Shown piece after piece: positions 25,288 through 34,804 of a stretch of DNA of 64,000 nucleotides. The position numbers and the translations under genes are program-made. Source of the DNA: Pseudomonadota bacterium (GTDB lineage Bacteria; Bdellovibrionota; UBA1018; CAIMNF01); NCBI GenBank assembly GCA_027491115.1, contig JAIXWV010000011.1, positions 1 to 64,000 of the forward strand. Reading direction: 5' to 3'. The notes below the pieces were generated by a model, which saw only the letters and a program-made list of their open reading frames with translations, did no database searches and had not been told where the DNA came from. Numbering within the stretch: the stretch's first letter is position 1; the number at the start of each line of letters is the position of its first letter.

Positions 25288-26220
25288 TCAATCCCTGTAT
25301 ACGCCGTGGTAGAAGTCGTGGAGAAAGTGCAGTCCGAGTAAGAGCGAGAGGATCGAATAAACGAAGCCGCAACCAAAAGCAATCAGCACTGGATGCACAT
25401 AGGGCAAAATCGGTGTTGGAAACCAACCGAGAACAACGAGACAGATCCCGATCACTCCAAGGATGTTGTCATCACTGACATACGCAGTGAAGCGGACCGC
25501 GTTATTGAACTCCCGCTTCCGGGTGATCCGAGCAAGCTCGTTCATGGTAGTGGCATCGCGCAGAGCCTTCCCTTCCCAGTCCTCCGCATGCCGTCGGCGG
25601 TCGATTTTTTCAAACCATTCTTCCGATACAAAGCGAATGGTCAGTGAGTCGAGCCAGAATCCGAATCGTGGGATCCATCCGCCTCCGTTCTCACTCACTT
25701 TCTGAGCGTGCTCCCTCCACTCCCTTTCCACGGAATCGATCTGCTGAAGGATAATCGATCCAAGTTTACGCTTCATCAGCTGGTAAACACTTCCGCAATG
25801 AGCCGCCGTCATGGCAAATAAAAATACCGCGATCAAAATCAAAGAAGGACGGTAGGTTGGAAAATCATGGATCATCCGGAGCGCTCCCGCGATCATAAGC
25901 GCATTGAAAGTGATCCCGTCAGCAATTGCATCGAGAGTCCGCCCAAACGCAGTGGACTGGTTCTTCATCCTAGCCAGGATCCCATCCATGCAATCCAAGA
26001 TGGCTCGAACCTCTAGCAAGAGAACTGCGAGCAAATAGCGTTTGTCATAGACACAAATCGCAGCCAATACTCCGACAACTCCATGAGCGAGTGAAATCTG
26101 ATTCGGGCTGATTCCAGTAGGCCGGATCCAGCCAGCAATCCGTTTTGCGACGCGGTGCCGGTAGAGCCGATTGATCGGATCCAGGAGCTCGTGGAGCTTT
26201 TTTTGTGCGATGGCATCCAT
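25288..26220 (-). CDS. CDP-alcohol phosphatidyltransferase family protein
   Basis: This 310-residue polytopic membrane protein carries the CDP-alcohol transferase signature D(x)2DG(x)2AR(x)8G(x)3D(x)3D as DCMDGILAR, then GRTLDAIAD near residues 90-105. N-terminal ISPNQISLAHGVVGVLAA is typical. Such enzymes join a CDP-linked lipid or alcohol with an acceptor in phospholipid or inositol-lipid synthesis; the acceptor is not evident. An extra soluble stretch of roughly 80 residues (SIILQQIDSVEREWREH onward) splits the membrane part. It lies 82 bases upstream of mlaE on the same strand. Confidence 0.85.
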   Translation of the reverse strand: MDAIAQKKLHELLDPINRLYRHRVAKRIAGWIRPTGISPNQISLAHGVVGVLAAICVYDKRYLLAVLLLEVRAILDCMDGILARMKNQSTAFGRTLDAIADGITFNALMIAGALRMIHDFPTYRPSLILIAVFLFAMTAAHCGSVYQLMKRKLGSIILQQIDSVEREWREHAQKVSENGGGWIPRFGFWLDSLTIRFVSEEWFEKIDRRRHAEDWEGKALRDATTMNELARITRKREFNNAVRFTAYVSDDNILGVIGICLVVLGWFPTPILPYVHPVLIAFGCGFVYSILSLLLGLHFLHDFYHGVYRD

Positions 26221-26280
26221 CTTTCCGAATTTTAAGGGTAGATCTTGGCAATTGGAAAGAAATTCGTGCAGACTGCACCC

Positions 26281-26580
26281 ATGCCGAACCTCACCAAGAT
26301 CCAGCCAGAAGACGCAACCAACGCCCTCCTCGGTTTTGACAACGGGGAGGAGTTCCGGGTTCCTTATCTCACGCTCCGGTTCGAGTGCCCCTGCGCGACC
26401 TGTGTGGACGAGATGACGGGCAAACGGACCCTCCGAAAGGAGACTCTGCGCGCCGATGTGAAGCCAAAACAGATTCTACCGGTCGGTCGCTATGGGATTT
26501 CGATCGCCTGGACCGACGGCCACTCCACCGGGATGTACCACTTCGACCGACTTTACGAGATCGCCCGCAAAGAATTGTAA
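26281..26580 (+). CDS. DUF971 family protein
   Basis: This 99-residue protein matches DUF971 (GBBH-like N-terminal fold): LRFECPCATCVDEMTG, a central PKQILPVGRYGISIAWTDGHSTGMYHFDRLYEIA block, and small size. In other bacteria the domain occurs with Mrp/ApbC-type Fe-S carriers or alone. Its biochemical role is unclear. I chose the ATG at 26281; a TTG at 26245 would add 12 residues. Its end overlaps the convergent helicase gene by 28 bases. Confidence 0.85.
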   Translation: MPNLTKIQPEDATNALLGFDNGEEFRVPYLTLRFECPCATCVDEMTGKRTLRKETLRADVKPKQILPVGRYGISIAWTDGHSTGMYHFDRLYEIARKEL

Positions 26581-27797
26581 AAGTCACGGACTTCCGGGTC
26601 GACCCTGAATACCGACGGAGACAACCCCTCCAGTGTGAGATCGTCTACGGAGCGCACCCTTGAAAGAGCGACATAGGCCTGTCCGTGCTCCCACACCCCT
26701 CGCAAGTCAGCATGCACTCGATCGAGGGTCGCACCCTGTGCTTTGTGAATGGTACAAGCCCATGCGAGATTCAGCGGGAAATTGGTCGCACTGGCAAGCA
26801 CTCCCCCTTCCGCATCGAGAAGACTAAAGGTGGCTTTGCCGAGCTCTACGGTCTTGCCAGAGAACAGCTCGACTTCAATCGCCTCGTCCCCGAGCTTACG
26901 AACCGTTCCGAGGGTTCCGTTGACAAATCGGTACTCTGGATCATTCTGCCGGAACATCACGAGTGCCCCTTCTTTCAGATTCAGTACCTCGGGAATGGGT
27001 GCATTCCGCCTGAGTTCGTCGAGGCGTTGGGCTTTACCCAGGTAGAGGGTGTCATAAGACCTCACCGTCCCCGGAAGAGTCTTCAATCGTTCCTGATTGA
27101 GGGAGTCGGCCTGATGCCTTCGAGCAAAAAGACGGGTCCCTTGGAAGTGCAAAGGAACGGGCGAAGCCCTCGACTGAAGCAGCTCGATCGATTCCCGGTC
27201 GGGATCCCCCCACCTCAAGCGACCGAGGATCCGGTTCCAGTGCTCGTCGCGGGAGCGAACCACTTCTTTCAAGACGACGGGGTCGAACAGACTCTCCCTC
27301 CAAACACTTGAGCGGAAACACCAAGGGCGCTCTGAAATACCGGTTCCGGGTTCCACCTTCACCACCGGTGGCAGCTGGGCGAAATCTCCGACCACCACTA
27401 CGCGCAAACCACCCCAGGGGGACGAGTTTTGCCGGGCTTTTCGCGCAATCCGCTCGGCAGTCTCGAGCTCACCCGTACCGATCATGGAGATCTCGTCCAT
27501 CAGCACGACATTGGTTTTCCGGAGACGCTGCACGATCCCCCGGTGCTTGAGGGCCCGTTCGACCACGGCATCCGACCCACCCTCCATGATTCCTAAACCG
27601 AAAAAGGAGTGTACCGTTCTTCCGCCGAGCAGAATCGCCGCCGTACCCGTTGAAGCCAAAACAGCGACTCCACCAGGCTTTTTGATAAAATCACGGATGA
27701 CGGTCGATTTGCCGGTGCCAGCGCCTCCAGTGAGAAAAACATTGTTCAATCCGTCCAGAGTCCGGAGGGCGACCTCCTGGTCCTGCGTCCATTCCAT
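26553..27797 (-). CDS. PIF1-like superfamily 1 DNA helicase
   Basis: The protein has 414 residues. Walker A is GGAGTGKSTVI near residue 24, Walker B is VVLMDEISMI, and VVGDFAQLPPV is helicase motif III. The C-terminal part has the UvrD_C_2-like AWACTIHKAQGATLDRV and ALSRVRSVDDL. The order and wording fit PIF1/Dda-type 5'-3' helicases, acting in replication or repair. At this size it is a compact form without accessory domains. It lies 7 bases downstream of the GlpT-family transporter gene on the same strand. Confidence 0.88.
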   Translation of the reverse strand: MEWTQDQEVALRTLDGLNNVFLTGGAGTGKSTVIRDFIKKPGGVAVLASTGTAAILLGGRTVHSFFGLGIMEGGSDAVVERALKHRGIVQRLRKTNVVLMDEISMIGTGELETAERIARKARQNSSPWGGLRVVVVGDFAQLPPVVKVEPGTGISERPWCFRSSVWRESLFDPVVLKEVVRSRDEHWNRILGRLRWGDPDRESIELLQSRASPVPLHFQGTRLFARRHQADSLNQERLKTLPGTVRSYDTLYLGKAQRLDELRRNAPIPEVLNLKEGALVMFRQNDPEYRFVNGTLGTVRKLGDEAIEVELFSGKTVELGKATFSLLDAEGGVLASATNFPLNLAWACTIHKAQGATLDRVHADLRGVWEHGQAYVALSRVRSVDDLTLEGLSPSVFRVDPEVRDFYNSLRAIS

Positions 27798-27804
27798 CTG
27801 GAAA

Positions 27805-29232
27805 TCACTCTCCCGCTTCTTCGGCGGTCAGGGTGACAGGAACCTTGATCTCGTGTTTGGCCTTGGCTGACGAGGTCGGGTGGGCGTTCCGGATCCGGAG
27901 CGCCAGGAGAAGTCCGATCAAGGCCAGGGGAATCATGGCCACCGGCCATTGACTCCAATTGGCAGGGTCCTTCGCAGCATCGCCGTTTGGAAGAATCCGA
28001 CCGTAGTAGAAGGCTTGAAGCCCGGTTCCGAGATAAACCATCCCGTCGATCAGACCCACTGCCGTTCCGACATTCTTCTTACCACTGAAATCCATGCTGG
28101 CGGTTCCCGAAAGCATGCCATGGACCCCGATCACGGCCATCGACATGAACACCATCAAGCCACCCAGATAAGGAGACTCGAGCATGAAGACTGCGAAAAC
28201 TCCACCGACCAACATGATCCCGTACAAGACGGCGGAAACAGGTCCGCGCCTCGAGTCGAACACCTTGTCCGAAATGGTACCGGCGAACACTCCCCCTAAA
28301 ATCCCCGCACAACACAGCAGGAGACCCCAGTTCTTCGGCACGAAGGTGTCCGTGATGCCCGTTTGCTTCGAGAAAATCAGATACCACTGCATGATTGCGT
28401 TCCGAAGGAACCCAGAGCAGAACTCAATGATCGCAATGGTCTGAATGACCGGATGGGAGAACATCCGCTTCGCGATCTCCCAAGTAGTGAGAGACTCTCC
28501 CTCGCCGATCTTGGCGTCACCGGCATCGAAATCCTGGAAACCCGCCTCAGAAGGTAGATCACGGACCATGGCGAATGAAAAAAGGAAGAATACGATCAGA
28601 ATCAGGGTCGGGACGAAGAACACCCACGGTAGGGAAAGGTTCTTCACGATCAGGGCGCCCCAGTCGTAAGCGAAATAAAGGCCGAGCGAGATCAGGATCC
28701 CGAAAATCCCACCAAAAGTGCCTCGCTCACGGACATGAAACCAAGCCGCATTCACCTTCACGATCGCCACGGCTCCGAAGCTCTGGAAATACATGTTGAG
28801 TGCGTAGAGTACAGAAAAAGTGACCACCAAATTGTCGGTGTAGCCGTACCAGGTCACCAATCCCATGAGAAGGTTCGCCATCGAGGCACCGAGAGCGCTG
28901 ATCAGGATGGTCCGCCGACCGCCGAGCTTGTCGGTGAGAGGACCGTTGATCACGAACGCGCAACCGTACACCCAGGTCCCGATCGAGAAGATGGTCCCGA
29001 AATCGGCGTTGGTCATTAGATCCCCGAAGGCGTTCTTGCTGACCGTCAGGTTGTACCGGCCCATGTACAAAAATGCATAAGTCAGACCAAGAGGAAGCCA
29101 GTTCCAAAGCCTGCGTCGCTTGAACGCCTCGCTGTGCCCCACATCCACTTTCGGAAGACGGGACAGGACGACCCAGATTGCCACGAGCAGGATCAGAATG
29201 GGCAAGGCCTGTTTGAGACTCTCGAAAAACAT
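27805..29232 (-). CDS. GlpT/UhpT-family organophosphate:phosphate antiporter
   Basis: The predicted protein has 475 residues and 12 or so membrane segments of the organophosphate:phosphate antiporter branch of MFS. Typical parts are YAFLYMGRYNLTVSKN in TM1, GTWVYGCAFVINGPLTDKLGGRR and FQSFGAVAIVKVNAAWF. Known members import glycerol-3-phosphate or hexose phosphates in exchange for phosphate; which applies here is not decided. The ATG at 29232 has an AAGGAG Shine-Dalgarno 7-8 bases upstream and is preferred over an upstream in-frame start at 29292. An extra N-terminal hydrophobic segment precedes the usual TM1. Confidence 0.85.
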   Translation of the reverse strand: MFFESLKQALPILILLVAIWVVLSRLPKVDVGHSEAFKRRRLWNWLPLGLTYAFLYMGRYNLTVSKNAFGDLMTNADFGTIFSIGTWVYGCAFVINGPLTDKLGGRRTILISALGASMANLLMGLVTWYGYTDNLVVTFSVLYALNMYFQSFGAVAIVKVNAAWFHVRERGTFGGIFGILISLGLYFAYDWGALIVKNLSLPWVFFVPTLILIVFFLFSFAMVRDLPSEAGFQDFDAGDAKIGEGESLTTWEIAKRMFSHPVIQTIAIIEFCSGFLRNAIMQWYLIFSKQTGITDTFVPKNWGLLLCCAGILGGVFAGTISDKVFDSRRGPVSAVLYGIMLVGGVFAVFMLESPYLGGLMVFMSMAVIGVHGMLSGTASMDFSGKKNVGTAVGLIDGMVYLGTGLQAFYYGRILPNGDAAKDPANWSQWPVAMIPLALIGLLLALRIRNAHPTSSAKAKHEIKVPVTLTAEEAGE

Positions 29233-29357
29233 GGAGGACTCCTTCCGGGAGCAGTTTAAGTGGTTGAAATTCCGTGCCTGTGACCCTACCAACCCGGAGG
29301 CTGGCTTTCAAGAAAAACACCGTGCATTAAAGCGTGCCAAAACTAGAATCATCAGGT

Positions 29358-30032
29358 ATGATCGGCGCGCCTATGCGCCTTCCCCTCTTTGTAAATCGTG
29401 AGAACAAATACATTGCCGGCGCGATCATGTATGCGATCGGATACGCCTGCTATTACATCACCAATCACCATCCGGTGTTCACTCCCCGTGAATTACCGAT
29501 GAACTGGATCGACCTGAACACGCCGTTTCTTCCATGGTCACTACTGATTTACATCAGCGAATACTTTTACTTTGCTTTCGTTTACATCCTGCTTCGCGAC
29601 TACGACAACATCAATAAATACCTGTACTCGTTCTTTCTGTTGCAGGTGGTGAGTTGCGGAATCTTCCTGGTTTACCCAACCATCTACCCGCGTGAATTGT
29701 TTCCAGTTCCGACCGACCTTCCCCAATGGCTACAGGCCACCTGGAGCTGGCTCAGGACCCAGGACGCGGCCACCAACTGCCTTCCAAGTCTTCATGTGAG
29801 CTCGGTTTACCTTTCAGCCTTTGCGTTCCTATCAGAAAACCGTCGCAAGCTGTTTTGGACTTTCTTCATTTGGTCAACCGGTATCGCATTGTCCACCCTC
29901 ACTACGAAACAGCACTACCTGGCTGACATCGTGAGTGGTGTGGCATTCGCTGTAGTCTTCTACACCTGGTTCCACACCAAACAGTCGTATTTCAGGATCG
30001 TTCCGCTCGAAGTCGAAGTCCGATCGAGCTGA
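29358..30032 (+). CDS. PAP2-family membrane phosphatase
   Basis: The protein has about 224 residues and some six membrane segments. The PAP2 signature is reduced but present: CLPSLHVSSVYLSAF corresponds to motif 2 (PSxH) and STLTTKQHYLADIVSGVAF to motif 3 (SxxxxxHxxxD). Members dephosphorylate lipid phosphates or inositol-lipid head groups. Motif 1 (KxxxxxxRP) is not evident, as in some inositol phosphorylceramide synthase-like proteins. I chose the ATG at 29358; starts at 29334 and 29373 are possible. Confidence 0.78.
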   Translation: MIGAPMRLPLFVNRENKYIAGAIMYAIGYACYYITNHHPVFTPRELPMNWIDLNTPFLPWSLLIYISEYFYFAFVYILLRDYDNINKYLYSFFLLQVVSCGIFLVYPTIYPRELFPVPTDLPQWLQATWSWLRTQDAATNCLPSLHVSSVYLSAFAFLSENRRKLFWTFFIWSTGIALSTLTTKQHYLADIVSGVAFAVVFYTWFHTKQSYFRIVPLEVEVRSS

Positions 30033-30044
30033 TCCTGCGGCCAA

Positions 30045-31049
30045 TCAGACCGCCAAATTGCGGGCGATGTCTAACATCTCAGCGGGAAGCCCCGAGGGAC
30101 GGGCGCTCAGCTTGGAAAACGAGGTCAGGACAATCCGGGAACCTTGGACTCCGACCATCCCTTCCTTCACACCCCCGAGCAAAGCGTGAACGCCCACCGC
30201 TCCCAGAGTCGAGGCAAGCAGACGGTCATGTGCACTCGGGCTTCCGCCCCGTTGCGTGTGTCCGAGGATCGCGATTTTCGTAGAATAGCCACGTTTTTCA
30301 AGTTCCTTTGCCAAGGGCGTGACGCCTCTGAATTGGCAACCTTCAGCCACCACGATGATGCTGCTGGTTTTTCCCCGACGGGCCCCACGGTCGATGCTTT
30401 CACAAATCGAGCTGATGGAGGTCTTGAATTCTGGAACTACGATGCTCTCGGCCCCGCCCCCCATCCCGGTATGGAGAGCGATCATTCCTGAGTGTCGGCC
30501 CATGACCTCCACCAGGAAGATCCGGTCGTGCGAGGACGCCGTATCGCGAATCCTGTCAATCAGTTCGATACCCGTATTCACGGCAGTATCGAAACCAATC
30601 GTATCTTCGGTGCAAGGGATGTCATTATCGATCGTGCCGGGAATCCCCACTACCGGAATTCCACTTTCCTGATGGAGAAGCTTTGCACCACGGAACGAAC
30701 CGTCTCCACCGATGACCACCAACCCCTCGACTCCCTGGCTGATCAGGGTCTGGATGGCCTTCTTTCTACCCGAGGCTTTGTGGAACTCGGGGCAACGCGA
30801 AGTTCTGAGGATGGTCCCCCCTCGCTGAATGATATTCGCCACAGATGCGGGAACCATAGGGTGGATGAGCCCTTCAAGCAAACCACTGTATCCGCGCTGA
30901 ATGCCCATGGACTCTGCACCATGGGCAATCGTGGTTCGGACAACAGCCCGGATTGCGGCGTTCATTCCCGGAGCGTCACCTCCACTGGTCAGGACCGCGA
31001 TGCGCTTCACCGCTTTTTTTGTGGTTTTGAATTTTGGAATTTCGAACAT
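30045..31049 (-). CDS. pfkA: ATP-dependent 6-phosphofructokinase
   Basis: Phosphofructokinase commits fructose-6-phosphate to glycolysis. Visible are TSGGDAPGMNAAIRAVVR, GGDGSFRGAKLL, the catalytic PGTIDNDI with general-base Asp, TAVNTGIELIDRIRDTA, and EVMGRHSGMIALHTGM. Length is 334. The glycine after GGDG supports ATP rather than pyrophosphate use. It lies 11 bases downstream of nadE on the minus strand and is convergent with the PAP2 gene. Confidence 0.95.
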   Translation of the reverse strand: MFEIPKFKTTKKAVKRIAVLTSGGDAPGMNAAIRAVVRTTIAHGAESMGIQRGYSGLLEGLIHPMVPASVANIIQRGGTILRTSRCPEFHKASGRKKAIQTLISQGVEGLVVIGGDGSFRGAKLLHQESGIPVVGIPGTIDNDIPCTEDTIGFDTAVNTGIELIDRIRDTASSHDRIFLVEVMGRHSGMIALHTGMGGGAESIVVPEFKTSISSICESIDRGARRGKTSSIIVVAEGCQFRGVTPLAKELEKRGYSTKIAILGHTQRGGSPSAHDRLLASTLGAVGVHALLGGVKEGMVGVQGSRIVLTSFSKLSARPSGLPAEMLDIARNLAV

Positions 31050-31060
31050 AAGTCGACTCC

Positions 31061-32965
31061 TCAGGGTTTCAATTCATCCGGTAATCTGAAATCAGATCGC
31101 GGAGAAAGCGATACTGAATGGACCTTCGGCCCCGGAGGAAGTGTGGTTCTTTTGAACTGCTGGGTGTAAAACCGCTTGAAGAACACCTCATGCGCACGAT
31201 CTACTTGGTTCCGGAGCTCGCGTTGGTCGTCGAATGCCACCCTCGCCAAGGCCAGGATCTTCTCTTTGGAATAGCCTGAAGATAGAAATGCATGCAGGAA
31301 AAAATCATGAAGATCGTAACTGCCGATCAGACTCTCCGTTTCCTGGGCGATCTCCCCTGACTCGTCGGGCGGAAGCAACTCCGGGGAAATGGGGAGAGCT
31401 AGGACTTTCTCGAGGATCTGAGTCAAGGGCCGGGAGGCTGAGATTTCAGCCCAATAAGACACCAACTCCTTGACCACGGTCTTCGGAATCCCAGAGTTCA
31501 CCGTATAGTGAGACATGTGATCGGCATTGAAAGTACACCATCCAAGCGCAAGCTCTGAGAGATCGCCTGTTCCGACGACCATCCCACGGTGTTCATTGGC
31601 CAAGTCAAAAAGGATCTGGGTTCGTTCGCGGGCTTGGGCGTTCTCGTAAACAACGCTTCGGTCACTCTGGGCCTTGCCGAGATCCTTTAGGTGAAGGTGG
31701 ACTGCTTCGGTGATGGAAACCTCGATGGTCAGATCGACCTTGGTTTCCTGAAGGAGAGCCCTGGCGAGGTTCAAGGTCTTTTCAGAGGTTCCAGGACCGG
31801 GCAAGGTGACGCCCACCACCTTGAGCCGGTTCCCTGAAATCTGTCTTGCTCGAAGAGCGATGTACAAGGCACAAGTCGAGTCGAGTCCGCCGGATACCCC
31901 CACGAGGAGGGTTTCTGCAGAGGCACTCAATGCGCGCCGGAGCAGACCGTGAGCCTGGATCTGGATCACATCCTCAAAGTCGGGAATTTCTTCCAAAAAC
32001 GGATAAGCCGCGACGGTGCGGTTCAGTCCGTTCAAGGGTCCGACCGGGCTTCGGAAGGCACTTCTCCAAACCACCTGCTCCCCTTTGTTCTCGACCGCTT
32101 CCATGAAGCAGATGTCTTTCGTCCTCGAATTCAGAATCCGCTCGAAATCGAAATCAATCCGGAACGCATCACGGGAGGTGTCGAACGGAACAGATTCGCC
32201 GAGACACTTTCCGAGTTCGTAAGCAAGGGAATGTCCGGAGAAAACGGTGTCCTTGCTCGACTCCGACATTCCCGAGCTTGCATAAAAGTAGGCACAATGA
32301 TTTTTCTGCGAATGAATCTCAACCAGTTTTTTCCTGAACCGGGGTTTGCCCACCAACTCGTTGCTCGCTGAGAGGTTCAGAATGAGATTGGCTCCATTCA
32401 AAGTGAGGCGGGTGGACGGAGCCTCTGGCGCCCAAAGATCCTGACAGATCTCGATTCCAACCCGGACGGGACCCCCCTCAAAAATCTGAGAAGGGCCGGC
32501 GCGGAAGACGCCCCACCGGGGATGGTGGACTTCTTCATTTAAATTTCGCCCGCTGGCGAACCACCGACGCTCGTAAAACTCACCCATGTTCGGGAGGAAG
32601 ATTTTTGGGACAAATCCGAGCACTCGACCGGAATGAATGACGTAGGCACCATTGAACAGGCGTCCGTCGGGCATCCGAAGCGGCGCTCCCAGTACCCAGA
32701 GCGAGTCATTCCCGCTGGAGCCCTCGACCAACTGATCGATGCCGAGTTCCACGTCGCGATGCAGACTCTCCGAATGGAAGAGGTCCTCACAGGTGTACCC
32801 AGTGAGAGAGAGCTCGGGAGTGAAAATCACAGTTGCTCCGGCCCCAGATTCCCTACGGAACAAAGACAGAAGCAGGCGGGCATTCTCGACGGGCTTCCCC
32901 AATTCGATGGAAGGAAGCAAGGCGGTGACTCGGGAGAATCCGAATGCCGACCAATCGGTTTCCAT
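31061..32965 (-). CDS. nadE: Glutamine-dependent NAD+ synthetase
   Basis: This two-domain enzyme amidates nicotinate adenine dinucleotide to NAD. The N-terminal nitrilase-type glutaminase has the triad Glu51 (FTPELSLTGY), Lys121 (FVPKIFLPNMGEFYE) and Cys174 (GIEICQDLW). The C-terminal synthetase has the PP-loop SGGLDST at about 358, VGTGDLSELALGW, and NSGIPKTVVKELV. At 634 residues it is a full-length bacterial glutamine-dependent type. It sits between the RRM gene (2 bases upstream) and pfkA. Confidence 0.95.
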   Translation of the reverse strand: METDWSAFGFSRVTALLPSIELGKPVENARLLLSLFRRESGAGATVIFTPELSLTGYTCEDLFHSESLHRDVELGIDQLVEGSSGNDSLWVLGAPLRMPDGRLFNGAYVIHSGRVLGFVPKIFLPNMGEFYERRWFASGRNLNEEVHHPRWGVFRAGPSQIFEGGPVRVGIEICQDLWAPEAPSTRLTLNGANLILNLSASNELVGKPRFRKKLVEIHSQKNHCAYFYASSGMSESSKDTVFSGHSLAYELGKCLGESVPFDTSRDAFRIDFDFERILNSRTKDICFMEAVENKGEQVVWRSAFRSPVGPLNGLNRTVAAYPFLEEIPDFEDVIQIQAHGLLRRALSASAETLLVGVSGGLDSTCALYIALRARQISGNRLKVVGVTLPGPGTSEKTLNLARALLQETKVDLTIEVSITEAVHLHLKDLGKAQSDRSVVYENAQARERTQILFDLANEHRGMVVGTGDLSELALGWCTFNADHMSHYTVNSGIPKTVVKELVSYWAEISASRPLTQILEKVLALPISPELLPPDESGEIAQETESLIGSYDLHDFFLHAFLSSGYSKEKILALARVAFDDQRELRNQVDRAHEVFFKRFYTQQFKRTTLPPGPKVHSVSLSPRSDFRLPDELKP

Positions 32966-32967
32966 GC

Positions 32968-33276
32968 TCAGGACGTAGGCGTCTCAGATGACGTCTCAGC
33001 GGTCTCACCCGCCTGTGCGATGGTCGCGGCCGGAGCAGTCGCCAACTGAACGGTCAGAGCACGCTCGTTCAAAGTCGCTCCTTCAAATTTCTTGACCGCA
33101 TCGAGAGCGAGTTCCTCGGTTTCCATTTCTACGAAGCCGTACCCTTTCGAGCGACCGGTTTTCTTGTTGAGGATCACTCGTGCTTCAACCACAGCCCCGA
33201 CCACAGAGAGCACGGTCTTAAGGTCCGCGTCATTCACTTCGAACGGAAGATTGCCGACAAAAAGTTTTTTTGACAT
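32968..33276 (-). CDS. RRM-type RNA-binding protein
   Basis: This 102-residue single RNA recognition motif has RNP2 as LFVGNLPF and RNP1 as KGYGFVEM, giving a complete fold over residues 4-78. A short alanine/threonine/glutamate-rich tail follows. Similar small RRM proteins occur in cyanobacteria and delta-like bacteria and bind RNA, sometimes in cold or stress response. Targets are unknown. Its start is 32 bases from the divergent HIT gene, so both promoters must share or overlap that gap and flanking coding sequence. Confidence 0.9.
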   Translation of the reverse strand: MSKKLFVGNLPFEVNDADLKTVLSVVGAVVEARVILNKKTGRSKGYGFVEMETEELALDAVKKFEGATLNERALTVQLATAPAATIAQAGETAETSSETPTS

Positions 33277-33308
33277 ATCCCGTCCACCTTAGCGAAACTG
33301 TGAGGCGC

Positions 33309-33650
33309 ATGGCAACCCTTTTTACCAGGATCATCAATCGCGAAATCCCAGCAAATATCGTGTATGAGAACGAGAAAGTCCTCGCTTTCCAAGACATCCA
33401 CCCTCAGGCGCCGCACCATGTCCTGATCATCCCGAAAACGGAGATCGCCACCCTGAACGACCTGGATGCGTCAACTGCACCTTTGGTCGGAGAAATGTTC
33501 CTGGCAGCCAAGGAAATCGCCCGGACCCTGGGTGTGGATCAAGACGGCTACCGAGTCGTGATGAATTGCAACCGGGACGGTGGACAAACTGTGTTCCACA
33601 TCCACTTGCACTTGCTCGCCGGACGGTCCATGCACTGGCCTCCGGGTTAA
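33309..33650 (+). CDS. HIT-family (HINT-like) nucleotide hydrolase
   Basis: The protein has 113 residues. N-terminal FTRIINREIPANIVYENEK and FQDIHPQAPHHVLIIPK are typical of the HINT branch. The histidine triad is QTVFHIHLHLLAG, with the nucleophile in the middle of the HIHLH pattern. HINT proteins hydrolyse adenosine phosphoramidates. The ATG at 33309 has GAGG just upstream and is preferred to an upstream frame start at 33270. The 3' end overlaps the convergent cpaF by 4 bases. Confidence 0.93.
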   Translation: MATLFTRIINREIPANIVYENEKVLAFQDIHPQAPHHVLIIPKTEIATLNDLDASTAPLVGEMFLAAKEIARTLGVDQDGYRVVMNCNRDGGQTVFHIHLHLLAGRSMHWPPG

Positions 33651-34801
33651 GCGGCTTTTTTGTCGGCGTCTTTCATCTTCACATACCACTCCGGTGGCGT
33701 GAACATTGCCCGGGTGAAGGGCAAGCGGTTGGTCTCGATCTCATTCATGAAGGTGGGCAGGTTCCCGACGGGAATGAACTCCCCTACTATCTTACCCTCC
33801 GGTGTCCTTCCCCTTTGGATGAAGCGGAACAGGTCGCGGATCATGTACCGGCCGAACTCATCGACCTCCGGGATCACCTCGCTGATGTGAGTGACCTTAC
33901 GTGATCCGTCTCCCAATCTTTTGATTTGCACCACGATATGGATGGCTGCTGCAATCTGCCTGCGGATCGCCGCGGGCGGAACATTGGAGTCTCCCATCAT
34001 CGCCAGGGTTTCAAGACGCACCAGGGCGTCATAAGGGGTGTTGGCATGGGCCGTCCCCATGGATCCGCCATGGCCCGTATTCATCGCAGAGATTAGGTCG
34101 AGTGCTTCCGCACCCCGGACCTCACCGACCACGATGCGATCGGGACGAAGACGGAGGGCGGCCTTGATGAGGTCACGAATCGTGACGGCACCTTTACCAT
34201 GCTCATCACCGTGTTTGGTCTCGAAAAAGACCACATGCTCGGTATTGATCTTGAGTTCCGACGAGTCTTCCACGATGAGCACCCGTTGAGTGGAAGGGAT
34301 TCTCGAACCGAGAACATTGAGCAAAGTCGTCTTACCCGAACCCGTTCCACCCGAGATGATCGTATTTTTTGCGAGGAAAATACAAACATCTAGGAATCGC
34401 GCAGCCTCTTTGGTGATCGATCCCCGGTTGATGAGATCGACAAAGCTCGGATTTCCTTTTGAAAATTTACGGATCGACAAAGTGGTCCCCTTCCGGGAAC
34501 AAGGGGGAAGTACGGCGCAAATCCTGCTTCCGTCGGGCAAGCGTGCGTCGAGAACCGGATTGTCCCCGTCGATAGTCCGGCCGACGAACTGTGCGATGTT
34601 CCGGACGGCGGCAATCAAGGACTGCTCATCCCGGAACTTGGCATCGGTTCGCTCGATGAGTCCCCGACGTTCAACGAAGATCTCCTCGGGTCCGTTGATC
34701 ATCACCTCTGAGATACTGTCATCCGCGAGAAATCCGACAATGGGCGACAGGAAGGTCGCGATCGAATCTTCAAAAACGCTAGATGCCTTGTTACCGCTCA
34801 T
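33647..34801 (-). CDS. cpaF: CpaF/TadA-type secretion ATPase
   Basis: This 384-residue type II/IV secretion ATPase powers Flp/Tad pilus assembly in known systems. The N-terminal domain reads DDSISEVMINGPEEIFVERRG. Walker A is GGTGSGKTTLLN (151-162). The Asp box is VLIVEDSSELK, Walker B is LRPDRIVVGEVRGAEALD, and the His box is NTGHGGSMGTAHANTP. The full Tad set (cpaB, cpaC, cpaE, tadB, tadC, flp) is absent here. It follows the cupredoxin gene by 3 bases, so the two are probably co-expressed. Confidence 0.92.
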   Translation of the reverse strand: MSGNKASSVFEDSIATFLSPIVGFLADDSISEVMINGPEEIFVERRGLIERTDAKFRDEQSLIAAVRNIAQFVGRTIDGDNPVLDARLPDGSRICAVLPPCSRKGTTLSIRKFSKGNPSFVDLINRGSITKEAARFLDVCIFLAKNTIISGGTGSGKTTLLNVLGSRIPSTQRVLIVEDSSELKINTEHVVFFETKHGDEHGKGAVTIRDLIKAALRLRPDRIVVGEVRGAEALDLISAMNTGHGGSMGTAHANTPYDALVRLETLAMMGDSNVPPAAIRRQIAAAIHIVVQIKRLGDGSRKVTHISEVIPEVDEFGRYMIRDLFRFIQRGRTPEGKIVGEFIPVGNLPTFMNEIETNRLPFTRAMFTPPEWYVKMKDADKKAA

Positions 34802-34804
34802 GAC

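Noticed and set aside
25202-25426. 74-codon frame between mlaE and the phosphatidyltransferase as a possible mlaF remnant
   Set aside because: No Walker motifs; it overlaps both real genes and looks like a shadow.
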